This document shows, piece after piece, positions 7,368 through 17,412 of a stretch of 64,000 nt of DNA; position 1 is the stretch's first letter; each line of letters opens with the position of its first letter. The notes under the pieces were generated by a model. It was given only the letters and a program-made list of their open reading frames with translations. It was not told the DNA's origin and did not search any database. Both the position numbers and the translations under genes were made by a program. The stretch comes from a bacterium (GTDB taxonomy: Bacteria; Bacteroidota; Ignavibacteria; Kapaibacteriales; UBA7675), in the NCBI GenBank assembly GCA_030430495.1, contig JAUIKM010000009.1, positions 70,250 through 134,249 of the forward strand, given 5' to 3'.

Positions 7368-10337
7368 ATGGTTCGCCTGACTTTTCTGCTAGTTTTGGTG
7401 TTGACAGCCGCTGTGGTCGTATCGCCGGCCCAGACCATGCAGTCCTCGTTTCCCGTATCTGTTCCTCCATTGACAGAACTGAACGACGTACCGCTGCTGC
7501 TGGCAGAACCCGGCGTGGAAATTACCGAGCGCATCAGCGTCAGGGACGGGCACTTCGTCAAACCGGACGGCACGCGCATGCGTTTCTTCGGCACGACGCT
7601 CTGGTATTCGGGCGCGTACCCTGACAGCGCGGAGGCCGTTCTTATGGCGCGGCAACTGCGCAGCTACGGCATCAACGCCGTGCGTTTTAATCTGCACGAC
7701 TATTCCACGTGGACGGTCAGCACCTTCCTGAGTCCCAACGCCGAGCGCTTTGAGTTGAGTGAAAGCCAGATGGCGCGATTCGACTGGCTGATGTACCAGT
7801 TCAAACTGAACGGCATCTACGTGCACTTTGCGCTGCATTCGCGCCGCACGGCCGGCCGCAATGACGCGGTGACCAACTGGGACACCATTCCGGGGCTGCA
7901 GCGCGGCGTGATCTACTTTGATCCGGAACTGAAGGCGGCGCAGCGCACCGTGACGCGCAACCTGCTGACGCACAAAAACCCGCACACGGGCCTGCAGTAC
8001 AAGGACGACCCGACGCTCGCTTTTCTGGATCTGGTTGACAACAACTCTTTTTTCTGGGTCTGGCGCACTTACGGCTTTGAGCCTTATTCCTACGATCGAT
8101 TTTCCTACTATCACTCGCGGCTGCTGCACGCACAGTGGGCCGACTACCTACGCAAAAAATACAAGACGGACCAGGCGCTGAACGCGGCCTGGAGCCGTAA
8201 AGCGACCGGCGCACGCAATCTGATCAGCAGTCCGGGTTTTGAGGATCCGTTTTCAACAGACTGGACGCTGAACGTCAACGGCGGCGCGCAGGCGGCGCTC
8301 GACCCGTACGAATCCGAAAGTTTCAAGGGCGAACTGGCGATGCGGGTGCGCATCGGCACGCCGGGCGGAGCTATTACCAACGTCCAGCTGCGCAACACGA
8401 GCATTGTGCTGGAAGCCGATCGCCTGTACGAAATCGCATTTGCCGCGCGCACGATGTCGCAGTCGGCCAAAACGATCAGCCTGTATCTGACGAATCCGGC
8501 GACGCCTTACAACAACTACGGCATTAACAATGTGCGTTTTCAGGTCATGCCCGAGTGGCAGAAATTCTCATACAAATTCCGCAGCACCGACGACAACGAA
8601 TTCGGCGCGCTGCTGCGCATCATGTGCGGCCAGCAGGCCGGCGATCTGGTATTTGACGACTTCGACGTGCGCATGATCGACGAGGACGGACTCGTAGCGG
8701 GCGAAACGCTGCGCGACGATCAGATCGGCTTTGTGCCATACGGCGAGCTGGCGCAGTTCTCGCAGGCGCGCGTGCACGAAAACATCGAGTTTTTTAACAA
8801 ACTGGTACAGGATCACTTTGAGAGCCTGCACCTCTACATCCGCGATACGCTGGGCTGCGACGCGCTCGTGACGGGCAACAACACGTCTTACATGCTGAAC
8901 GACCTGTACGCTCAGCGCAATCTGGATTTCAACTCGGTGATTCTGAGCTGGGATTACGTCCGCAACTCCGGCACGGATGACAACTGGTTCGTCAGCAATG
9001 TGGGCATGCTGCAGAACACCAACGGCGGCAACATCGCCTACGCCTCGCGGAATGCTGCGGCGGACAAGCCGATGGTCATCTCCCAGATGGTGATGCCCTT
9101 CCCGACGATGCACATGAACGAGATGCTGACGGTCTGGCCGGCCTACGCCAACTACCAGGACTTCGACGGCCTGTATGTAGGCATGTACTCGGACAGCCGC
9201 GACGCGATGTACGCCGACAGCATCCGCTTTAAAAACTGGTATCATACGACGACCAACCCGGCGTTTATGTCGTTGCTGCCGTCCGCCGGATACGCCTTCC
9301 GCAACGGCCTGGTGCGGCCTGCGGAACAGGAGATTCTGCTGGAGCAGACGCCGGACGCCCTGCTGCGGCCCACGCGCCAGGCGAGCAATTACTTTCTGGA
9401 GAGCTCGACGGACAACCGCCTGCCGCTGTTCCGCAAGACGCGCCTGGCGACGTTTGACGCTGACTTCCAGACTTCCTTCCCGCAACGCGACGTCTTTGAG
9501 CTGTCCAACGGCGACGGTGTAAACACCTCGGCGATGGAGAGCGACACGGAAGAATTGTTGTGGAACGCCGATGACGGCTACATCTCGATCAATACAGAGC
9601 GTTACAAAGCGGTCAGCGGCATGTGGTCCGGCGAATTTCTGGAACTTGGCGAATTGACGGTAAACCGCATCGACGCGGCGCCGGTGGGAACTTTTACGTG
9701 GATCAGCCTGGACGCGGACGCGATTGAAGAAGCGGACGAGTCGATGATCACAATTTCCTCGCGCGCCGCCAATACGGATGCAGTCTGGCGCGACCGGCCG
9801 GACGCCGGCGTGGACCTGACGGGCGGCTGGGGCACGGCCCCGACCGTCGTTGAAGCGCTTGAAATGGAGTTCCTGCTGGTCAGCGAGCGCGACACACTTC
9901 TGCTGACGCCGCTGGACAAGCTGGGCAATAAAAACGGCGAGCCGCGCATCATCGAGAATACGGCCGGCGTCTTCCGCATTCGCATCGATCAGGCCGACGA
10001 GCAGGCGCTGTGGTTCCACGTTGAGCTGCGCGACAAGGAAGAAACCTCGACGGACGTGAGCGACGCCGCGACGAACAGACTGGAGCTTTCAGCTCCCTGG
10101 CCCAACCCGGCCGACGCGCGCAGCCAGGTAATTGTGCGCGGCGACGGCAGCGGCGCAGACCTGACGCTCGAACTCGTGTCGGTACTCGGAACGCGGCAGA
10201 ACATCTGGTCCGGCAGATCGCAGGAGACGGCGCAAGTCGTGGCGGTGCCGCTCAACGAACTGGCAAGCGGCGCTTACAGACTGGTGCTGCGCAGCGGCGA
10301 CGCGGTAATATCGCAGCCGCTGAACGTCAGACGATAG
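7368..10337 (+). CDS. Secreted glycoside-hydrolase-like protein with T9SS sorting domain, paralogue, probably non-catalytic
   Basis: 989 residues, the same length as the upstream paralogue and colinear with it throughout. The ATG at 7368 has a GGAG 7 bp upstream (7357-7360) and opens a signal peptide ending near VSPAQ. The barrel starts at RMRFFGTTLWYSG. The position of the acid/base motif reads LDLVDNNSFF (Asp224-Asn225-Asn226) and that of the nucleophile VISQMVMPFP (Gln573), so neither catalytic Glu is present. An inserted carbohydrate-binding-like domain begins at SSPGFEDPFSTDW. The C-terminal sorting domain carries an APWPNPADARS start and ends in LNVRR. Cell-surface or secreted location is expected. 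A glycan-binding or structural role is inferred; no ligand can be named. Confidence 0.75.
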   Translation: MVRLTFLLVLVLTAAVVVSPAQTMQSSFPVSVPPLTELNDVPLLLAEPGVEITERISVRDGHFVKPDGTRMRFFGTTLWYSGAYPDSAEAVLMARQLRSYGINAVRFNLHDYSTWTVSTFLSPNAERFELSESQMARFDWLMYQFKLNGIYVHFALHSRRTAGRNDAVTNWDTIPGLQRGVIYFDPELKAAQRTVTRNLLTHKNPHTGLQYKDDPTLAFLDLVDNNSFFWVWRTYGFEPYSYDRFSYYHSRLLHAQWADYLRKKYKTDQALNAAWSRKATGARNLISSPGFEDPFSTDWTLNVNGGAQAALDPYESESFKGELAMRVRIGTPGGAITNVQLRNTSIVLEADRLYEIAFAARTMSQSAKTISLYLTNPATPYNNYGINNVRFQVMPEWQKFSYKFRSTDDNEFGALLRIMCGQQAGDLVFDDFDVRMIDEDGLVAGETLRDDQIGFVPYGELAQFSQARVHENIEFFNKLVQDHFESLHLYIRDTLGCDALVTGNNTSYMLNDLYAQRNLDFNSVILSWDYVRNSGTDDNWFVSNVGMLQNTNGGNIAYASRNAAADKPMVISQMVMPFPTMHMNEMLTVWPAYANYQDFDGLYVGMYSDSRDAMYADSIRFKNWYHTTTNPAFMSLLPSAGYAFRNGLVRPAEQEILLEQTPDALLRPTRQASNYFLESSTDNRLPLFRKTRLATFDADFQTSFPQRDVFELSNGDGVNTSAMESDTEELLWNADDGYISINTERYKAVSGMWSGEFLELGELTVNRIDAAPVGTFTWISLDADAIEEADESMITISSRAANTDAVWRDRPDAGVDLTGGWGTAPTVVEALEMEFLLVSERDTLLLTPLDKLGNKNGEPRIIENTAGVFRIRIDQADEQALWFHVELRDKEETSTDVSDAATNRLELSAPWPNPADARSQVIVRGDGSGADLTLELVSVLGTRQNIWSGRSQETAQVVAVPLNELASGAYRLVLRSGDAVISQPLNVRR

Positions 10338-10454
10338 GCGATAGATCTGAAGCGGGGCTACAGCCAACTACGCAGAGCAAATATTGTAGTCCCAACGCAG
10401 AAAATCCGACCCGGAATTTGATGCTGCCGACGCGACAACGAACAAGAAAATCAT

Positions 10455-10488
10455 GCCCCTTACCGCAAGGTAGAAGGGGCCATTTTTA
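10455..10488 (+). terminator. Rho-independent terminator after the tandem GH-like genes
   Basis: GCCCCTT (10455-10461) pairs with AAGGGGC (10474-10480). ACC (10462-10464) and GGT (10469-10471) extend the stem around a GCAA tetraloop with a 2-nt bulge. CATTTTTAT follows. It separates the GH-like pair from the sigma-factor operon. Confidence 0.75.
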
Positions 10489-10549
10489 TCCCGGTGACCT
10501 TTGACCGCGTACCGTGTCGATACGCTCAGTCAGAAACATACAGGGCTGG

Positions 10550-11116
10550 ATGAAGCGCAAATACAGTCAACATACTGACCTGGAACTCTTCAATACCTTG
10601 AAAGAGAACACCCATGTCTCCGAGCTCGCGTTCGGGGAACTGTACGCGCGCTATAATCAAAGGATTTACGCCTACTGTCTGCGTGTTACGGGCAACCCTG
10701 ACGAAGCCCGCGACATCTTTCAGGACACCTTTTTGAAATTTTACAAGAGTGCCAAAAGTGACCGCGAGGTATCAAATGTGCCCGGATACCTGCTGACGAT
10801 AGCGCGCAATCTCTGCCTCAATTTCAAGCGCGATCGCAAGGATACGGTGGCATTCGAAGATTACCATAAATCGTATCGGAATGACGGGTCCTACGAAAAG
10901 AAGGAATACCTGGAACTGATACGGAGCGCTCTTGAGCTTCTGGACAAAGACCACAGGGAAGCCTTTATACTACGGGAATATCAAGGCATGTCCTATGCGG
11001 AAATCTCCGATGTAACCGGAGTCAGTGTTTCCGCACTTAAAAACCGGGTCTGGCGCGCCAAGGAAAAAATTAAGAAGATCCTTTCGCGCTACGTGGCCGA
11101 AGTATCCAAACTTTAA
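10550..11116 (+). CDS. ECF-type RNA polymerase sigma factor
   Basis: 188 residues from the ATG at 10550 (AGGG just upstream); the frame also has a GTG at 10514. Region 2 is evident in FGELYARYNQRIYAYCLRVT followed by NPDEARDIFQDTFLKFYKS. Region 4 is a helix-turn-helix, YAEISDVTGVSVSALKNRVW, with a basic tail. There is no region 1 or 3, as in extracytoplasmic-function sigma factors. The next gene, 17 bp downstream, has an anti-sigma-like N-terminus and a membrane helix, so the pair is likely a regulator and its membrane-bound partner. Target promoters are unknown. Confidence 0.92.
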   Translation: MKRKYSQHTDLELFNTLKENTHVSELAFGELYARYNQRIYAYCLRVTGNPDEARDIFQDTFLKFYKSAKSDREVSNVPGYLLTIARNLCLNFKRDRKDTVAFEDYHKSYRNDGSYEKKEYLELIRSALELLDKDHREAFILREYQGMSYAEISDVTGVSVSALKNRVWRAKEKIKKILSRYVAEVSKL

Positions 11117-11133
11117 TTGAGTGATCCCGAGTA

Positions 11134-12513
11134 ATGTCCTACTCAGATTTAATACATCGCTATTTCGAAGGCGAGCTTGAAGGCGAGGAATATCTGGAGT
11201 CCGCGCTCTTCAATGAACTCCACACCAATCCGGAGGCCCGGCAGGACTTCCGCGATATGCTGCAAATCCGGTCACTGTGTCAGGAAGATATGGTGAGCAT
11301 CACGACGCCTTCGGAATGCACCACGACTGTTTTTGCGCAACTGGGATTCCAGATTCCCTCCGCCGCACAGCAGAGCGCCGCGGTAGCCGCGACGGCAGTC
11401 CGCTTCGCCGGTCTGCGTCGCATGGCCTCGTATCTGTTGACGGCCGCACTGGCTTCGGCATTCACCGCCGCCGCCTTCCTCTACATGCAGCCCGACGACG
11501 CCAATGAGTTCAGCAGCGCCGGCAGCGCTCCGGCTGAAGAACTCAGCAGCAACCGCAGGATTGAGCTGGACGAGATGCCGACGGCGCCGGAAAACGTTCC
11601 GCCGGTGGTTTATTCGTACAGCGAAGAATCCGTGGCCGACGGCACGGCGCAACACGCCTTCCGGCAGAATGCGCAGGCGGCGGCAGGAACAACAACCGCC
11701 GCGGACGGCGGACAGACGGGTACGGTGGAACACACAGACGACAACGGCGCAGCGCCGGTCACAGCACAACGGCAAGCGCCTCTGCTGGGCGATGCTTCCA
11801 TGCCGGCGTCGGCCGTGTTTGGACAAAACACTGAAGCGGCGGCGCAGGACGCGCAGACCGAATCGCTGATCGAAACAATTTCTTCCGCGGCGGCACTCGA
11901 CGGCAAACTGCCTGCGGGCGCGGCGGCGGTGCAGGACGGCAACGCGCCGCGCGGTTTTGCGATCGCGGGCATCGACCTTTCTATGCTCGAAAACAAGCGC
12001 ATCCGCGTCAGCTTCCGCCGCATCTCCTCGAACTCGTCATTTGCAACGGACGTCGTCGAAAGCCCGAGCGGCAATACCTTCCTGCTGGACAACGCCATCG
12101 GCGTCAGTTATCAGTTTGACGACTACAACGCTTTCGGCGTCGAATTCGGCCAGGAAATCTACGGCCAGGAATTTGCGACGGAATACCGCGGTCTGCCCGG
12201 CGTGCCGATGCAACAGCGCCCGGCGCTGTACTGGATCGGCGTCAACCACCGCTACGATCTGAACGCTTTCCTGGAACTTCCCGACGATCTGAAGCTGTTC
12301 GAGCAGACCTTGCTCGGCGCGCACAATGCCGGTTCCGGCGCTTTCACGGGCGGCATGGTTCGCGCGATGTTCGGCGCCGAATACACGGTGATGCGCAGCC
12401 TTACGCTCAGCGCGGCGCTGGAATTCAGCGGCATCAGCTACAGCACGGCTGTCAGCGCAATGGAATTCAGCTACAATACGGGCTTCACGTATGGCATTTC
12501 CTACAAGTTCTGA
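11134..12513 (+). CDS. Anti-sigma-like membrane protein with C-terminal outer-membrane beta barrel
   Basis: 459 residues with an unusual order of parts. Residues 1-90 are acidic and soluble and resemble a cytoplasmic anti-sigma segment (YSDLIHRYFEGELEGEEYLE), but without a HxxxCxxC zinc site. One hydrophobic helix lies at about 97-118 (ASYLLTAALASAFTAAAFLY). Residues 120-285 are low-complexity, rich in Ala, Thr, Gln and Glu, and could span the periplasm. Residues 288-459 show alternating amphipathic strands (IRVSFRRIS, AIGVSYQF, YWIGVNHRY) and end in FTYGISYKF, a typical BAM-recognised C-terminal strand with terminal Phe. It lies 17 bp after the sigma factor and is followed at once by a lipoprotein gene. 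The anti-sigma role is inferred from position and layout. Confidence 0.7.
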   Translation: MSYSDLIHRYFEGELEGEEYLESALFNELHTNPEARQDFRDMLQIRSLCQEDMVSITTPSECTTTVFAQLGFQIPSAAQQSAAVAATAVRFAGLRRMASYLLTAALASAFTAAAFLYMQPDDANEFSSAGSAPAEELSSNRRIELDEMPTAPENVPPVVYSYSEESVADGTAQHAFRQNAQAAAGTTTAADGGQTGTVEHTDDNGAAPVTAQRQAPLLGDASMPASAVFGQNTEAAAQDAQTESLIETISSAAALDGKLPAGAAAVQDGNAPRGFAIAGIDLSMLENKRIRVSFRRISSNSSFATDVVESPSGNTFLLDNAIGVSYQFDDYNAFGVEFGQEIYGQEFATEYRGLPGVPMQQRPALYWIGVNHRYDLNAFLELPDDLKLFEQTLLGAHNAGSGAFTGGMVRAMFGAEYTVMRSLTLSAALEFSGISYSTAVSAMEFSYNTGFTYGISYKF

Positions 12514-12514
12514 C

Positions 12515-13174
12515 ATGGACCAGCCGCTTCGGCGGATGCGCGGCACGATTCTGTTCGCCCTGCTGCCGCTGTTGATGCTGGTCCTGTCCGCCTGCGAACT
12601 TGCCGAGGATGTCAACGCACCGCGCGTCATCGACGACCCTTATATCGTCGATAATGTCACGTTCCGCCGGGCCGTGTTTCAGGTATCACAGCCCGGCGAT
12701 CCCGTCGATCGATTTTTTGACCTCAACCTCAAACTCGAGCAGGAAGTCACGATCGACACATCGGCCTCACCGCCTCTGGTTAAACTTTCGATCCGCTACC
12801 GCCGCGCTCCCAACTCGCTTATCAACTCCGACGACTCACTGGCGCGCTACTGGCTTGACGAATTCCGCTTTACGACGGACTTTTTACCGGCCGACAACAG
12901 CATGATCACGAGCCGGATGGAAAACAGCGTCGAAACTGCGCTGCCCTGGACATTTGAATTCCGCGAATGGAACCGCGACCAATCCATCGCATTCAACTCT
13001 TCGGACGCCGGCACGCCGGGCAATTTCAGCCTGCGCCTCAACGATTTCCGCGGCGCGCCGAACAATCCCGTCAAAACGCGCATCATCGAAGCCCAGGCGG
13101 ACTTCGAAACGACGATCGGCAACCAGACTGTGCACGTCACCGGCAGCTTCGACATCGACTACGCCGCATTCTGA
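12515..13174 (+). CDS. Lipoprotein of unknown function in the sigma-factor operon
   Basis: 219 residues. The start at 12515 is one base after the preceding stop (TGAcATG), implying translational coupling; an upstream in-frame ATG at 12491 would overlap the previous gene. A type II signal peptide ends in the lipobox LSAC (Cys at about residue 27), so the protein should be lipid-anchored. The mature part is beta-rich with no cysteine-rich or catalytic motif that I can recognise. Position suggests a periplasmic or outer-membrane partner of the barrel-containing anti-sigma-like protein. No named family was recognised. Confidence 0.72.
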   Translation: MDQPLRRMRGTILFALLPLLMLVLSACELAEDVNAPRVIDDPYIVDNVTFRRAVFQVSQPGDPVDRFFDLNLKLEQEVTIDTSASPPLVKLSIRYRRAPNSLINSDDSLARYWLDEFRFTTDFLPADNSMITSRMENSVETALPWTFEFREWNRDQSIAFNSSDAGTPGNFSLRLNDFRGAPNNPVKTRIIEAQADFETTIGNQTVHVTGSFDIDYAAF

Positions 13175-13714
13175 GCGGGCGCGTCGCTCCTCCCTTTTGT
13201 GCTTCTCCGTTTCATTTCAAGCCTTTTTTACCTGCGTTGATGTTTCGCGGCAACAGCGTGCACCTGCAACAGCCTTGATACTGATCAAATAAGAGCGCCG
13301 TCGTTTGGATTCGGTCCCATTTTCGGGTCGCAGCAGAACTACCGGGCAAATTATTCCCGTTCAACTTGTTTTTTACTACGCTTGGAAGCGAATATCTCCC
13401 GCTCAGTTTTTTCGCTTTGCACGGCCGGCGGACAATGCGGATGTTGCAAGTGTCGAAGCATCCGGAGGCTTTGGCTGCGCCGCGCCGGGACGTCCCGCAA
13501 CCGAGGGGGACGCGCATCGCAGGAATTCACTCGAAAAAATGCCGCGAACGGTCGGGGTCGGTGGAGTGTGTTTTGAGGTGTGAAAATTGGGAATTTTGGA
13601 CAGGCGGAGGCGGGGGTGGGGCCCCTTTGAAGGGGCGAATTCCGTCCAAAAATTTGTTGCCTAAGCAACAATCTTCACCTTGTTTTGCTGCCCAGGCAAC
13701 CATCTTCACTTTTT

Positions 13715-13795
13715 TCTGATCGCTTTGAGGTCTGCGCTGCGCTTGCACTCAGGCTCACTGACTTTTTTGTTTGTCCCCGAGTCTCAAATCCCCAG
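13715..13795 (-). repeat. Dispersed intergenic repeat, copy 1
   Basis: On the minus strand it reads GGGGATTTGAGACTCGGGGA then CAAACAAAAAAGTCAG, followed by GCAAGCGCAGCG. It shares the order GGGAYTT, ACTCG, GACAAACAAAAA with the other copies near 14195, 27024, 51530, 51685, 55752 and 63651. Boundaries are approximate. Confidence 0.5.
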
Positions 13796-14194
13796 CCACG
13801 CAGCCTGATTCTATTAAAAGCGGCTCAAACCAGCAGCCCGTTTAACTCCGGCCAGGTACCCGCCTTCAATCCAGGGAAGACACAGCGCTGCCGCGTTAAA
13901 TGACGCTCTATTGAAACGTCCAAAAATTCCGACCTGAAGGCCGCACTCCCGCCTGTACCGCCGGACGCGGCGATTCACTGTGCTTAAACATTCTCCGCGC
14001 CGAACGCACGCCGCCTCTTCCATTTTCACTTCAGCCAATTGACGCGACACCCGGAACTTGAACATTCTCCGGCGAACGCTCGAAACCTCCTCCATCACAC
14101 CAATGCCGCTGCGCAAGCCAACTGACATGATTCCACGCACTTAAACTCTCTCTGCGCTTCGCGCCGGTGGACGCGAAGACTCACTCTGCGGCCC

Positions 14195-14270
14195 GGGACT
14201 TCTGACTCGCCGGCAAACAAAAGCACAAAGCAAGCCGCCCGCAAAGCGGAGGCGAAGCGCTCAGAAAATC
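14195..14270 (+). repeat. Dispersed intergenic repeat, copy 2
   Basis: GGGACTTCTGACTCGCCGGC is followed by AAACAAAAGCACAAAGCAAG and a GC-rich hairpin part (CCGCCCGCAAAGCGGAGGCG, AAGCGCTC). The second half matches the copies at 55752 and 63651 closely. Confidence 0.55.
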
Positions 14271-14319
14271 AGGTCGGATCCCGCAAGCACAAACAGTCGA
14301 TCCACACAGCTTAAAACAC

Positions 14320-14351
14320 AACAACCCCGCAGCGCAGGCCACGGGGTTGTT
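14320..14351 (-). terminator. Terminator downstream of sdhB
   Basis: AACAACCCCG (14320-14329) pairs perfectly with CGGGGTTGTT (14342-14351) around a 12-nt loop. On the minus strand the stem is followed by GTGTTTTAA. It lies 23 bp beyond the sdhB stop. Confidence 0.82.
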
Positions 14352-14374
14352 ACACTGACAGTTAAAACCAGAGC

Positions 14375-15130
14375 TTAAACAAGCGCCGCTTTTAACAACT
14401 CGCGATTGAGACGCGCTATGTTCTCAACCGAAATGTTTTTCGGACAGGCTTCCTCGCATTCGCCGGCGTTGGAGCAGTTGCCGAAGCCCAGGCTGTCCAT
14501 GGTCGTGACCATGTTTTTAGCGCGGTCGTGTCGCTCCACTTCGCCCTGCGGCAACAGCGAGAGATAGCTGACCTTGGCGCCGACGTACAACATCGCTGAA
14601 GCGTTGGGACAAGCCGCCACACAAGCGCCGCAACCGATACAGGTGGCCGCGTCAAAAGCCTTGTCCGCGTGCTCCTTGCCGATCGGGATGGCATTGGCGT
14701 CCGGCGCACTACCCGTGCGAACCGACACATAACCGCCGGACTGCGTAATCGAGTCGAAAGCCGTGCGGTCCACCACCAGATCGCGAATGACCGGGAAAGC
14801 TTTGGCGCGGAACGGCTCAAGCGTAATCGTCTGGCCGCTGCCGAAGGTGCGCATGTGCGTCTGGCAAAGCGTCGTGCCCTTTTCGGGGCCGTGCGCCTGA
14901 CCGTTGACCACTGCTCCGCAGGTTCCGCAGATGCCCTCGCGACAGTCGTGATCAAAAGCGACGGGCTCCTTGCCCTCGGCGATCAGCTGGTCGTTAAGAA
15001 CGTCGAGCATTTCCAGGAAAGAAGCGTCGGTCGAAATGTTGTCGAGCGTGTATTGTTCAAAGCGGCCGGAGTCTTCGGGCCCGTTCTGGCGCCAGACGCG
15101 CAGCTTGATATTGATCGTATTTGAACTCAT
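14375..15130 (-). CDS. sdhB: Succinate dehydrogenase/fumarate reductase iron-sulfur subunit
   Basis: 251 residues. The [2Fe-2S] ligands are in CREGICGTC plus a later Cys in TTLCQTH. The [4Fe-4S]/[3Fe-4S] ligands are in [13 protein letters not shown] and [13 protein letters not shown]. This subunit carries electrons from the SdhA flavin to the quinone site in the membrane anchor. The sequence type ([20 protein letters not shown]) is that of the B-type enzymes of Bacteroidota, which use a single five-helix dihaem cytochrome b. It starts 17 bp after sdhA, with AAGGAG 9 bp before the ATG. A strong terminator follows. Confidence 0.95.
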   Translation of the reverse strand: MSSNTINIKLRVWRQNGPEDSGRFEQYTLDNISTDASFLEMLDVLNDQLIAEGKEPVAFDHDCREGICGTCGAVVNGQAHGPEKGTTLCQTHMRTFGSGQTITLEPFRAKAFPVIRDLVVDRTAFDSITQSGGYVSVRTGSAPDANAIPIGKEHADKAFDAATCIGCGACVAACPNASAMLYVGAKVSYLSLLPQGEVERHDRAKNMVTTMDSLGFGNCSNAGECEEACPKNISVENIARLNRELLKAALV

Positions 15131-15147
15131 GTCTGTTGGCTCCTTGC

Positions 15148-17058
<1,911 letters not shown>

Positions 17059-17412
17059 CCACAAACTCCTGAGGGTACGTGCTTTGGTTTCCTGGGAGAA
17101 CGGCAGGGCGCGGAGCGCTCGCCTGGCGGAATCGGCCCCCGGTCTGCCGGATTCCTTTGCTCATAACACCGGGTGTTGCTAATTTTTCGATTGTATCGGC
17201 AACAGAACGAAATCGGATTCGGAGAGACGACTTAACGGCAAAACGGCCTGCGCGCGCTCAGAATCCCACTCCAAACTTTCGTTTTGCCCTGAAATCTTTA
17301 ACGCCGAAATTACGAAAATTTCGCGACTTGCGTAAACCGGCCTCCCTTCCCGACGGCCGCCGCGGCGCACCAATCTGCAATTGCGCCGCCTGAACTCCAG
17401 GAACGACTCAAC
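17059..17412. other. Divergent intergenic region between sdhA and the YfhO-family gene
   Basis: 354 bp that must hold the promoters for both divergent genes. I see no clear TTTG/TAnnTTTG pair, no hairpin of note, and no room for an sdhC gene. Confidence 0.5.

Larger units (their letters stand above)
13175..14319. other. Long non-coding stretch with hairpins and repeats
   Basis: About 1.15 kb without a convincing gene: open frames are short, overlap each other and lack starts with good context. It holds a G-rich hairpin (GGGGCCCC ... AAGGGGC, 13617-13637). A small hairpin TTGTTGC-CTAA-GCAACAA lies near 13657-13674, inside an imperfect ~25-bp direct repeat (13659-13708). Two copies of the dispersed GACAAACAAAAA element follow, in opposite orientations. 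Nothing resembling tRNA or a known riboswitch is visible. Confidence 0.6.

Noticed and set aside
8568-10019. 483-codon frame antisense to the second GH-like gene
   Set aside because: Shadow frame; the plus-strand protein is supported by signal peptide, domains and a paralogue.
13351-13719. Overlapping open frames of 100-117 codons on both strands
   Set aside because: They overlap each other, are made of G-rich and repeat sequence and show no family features.
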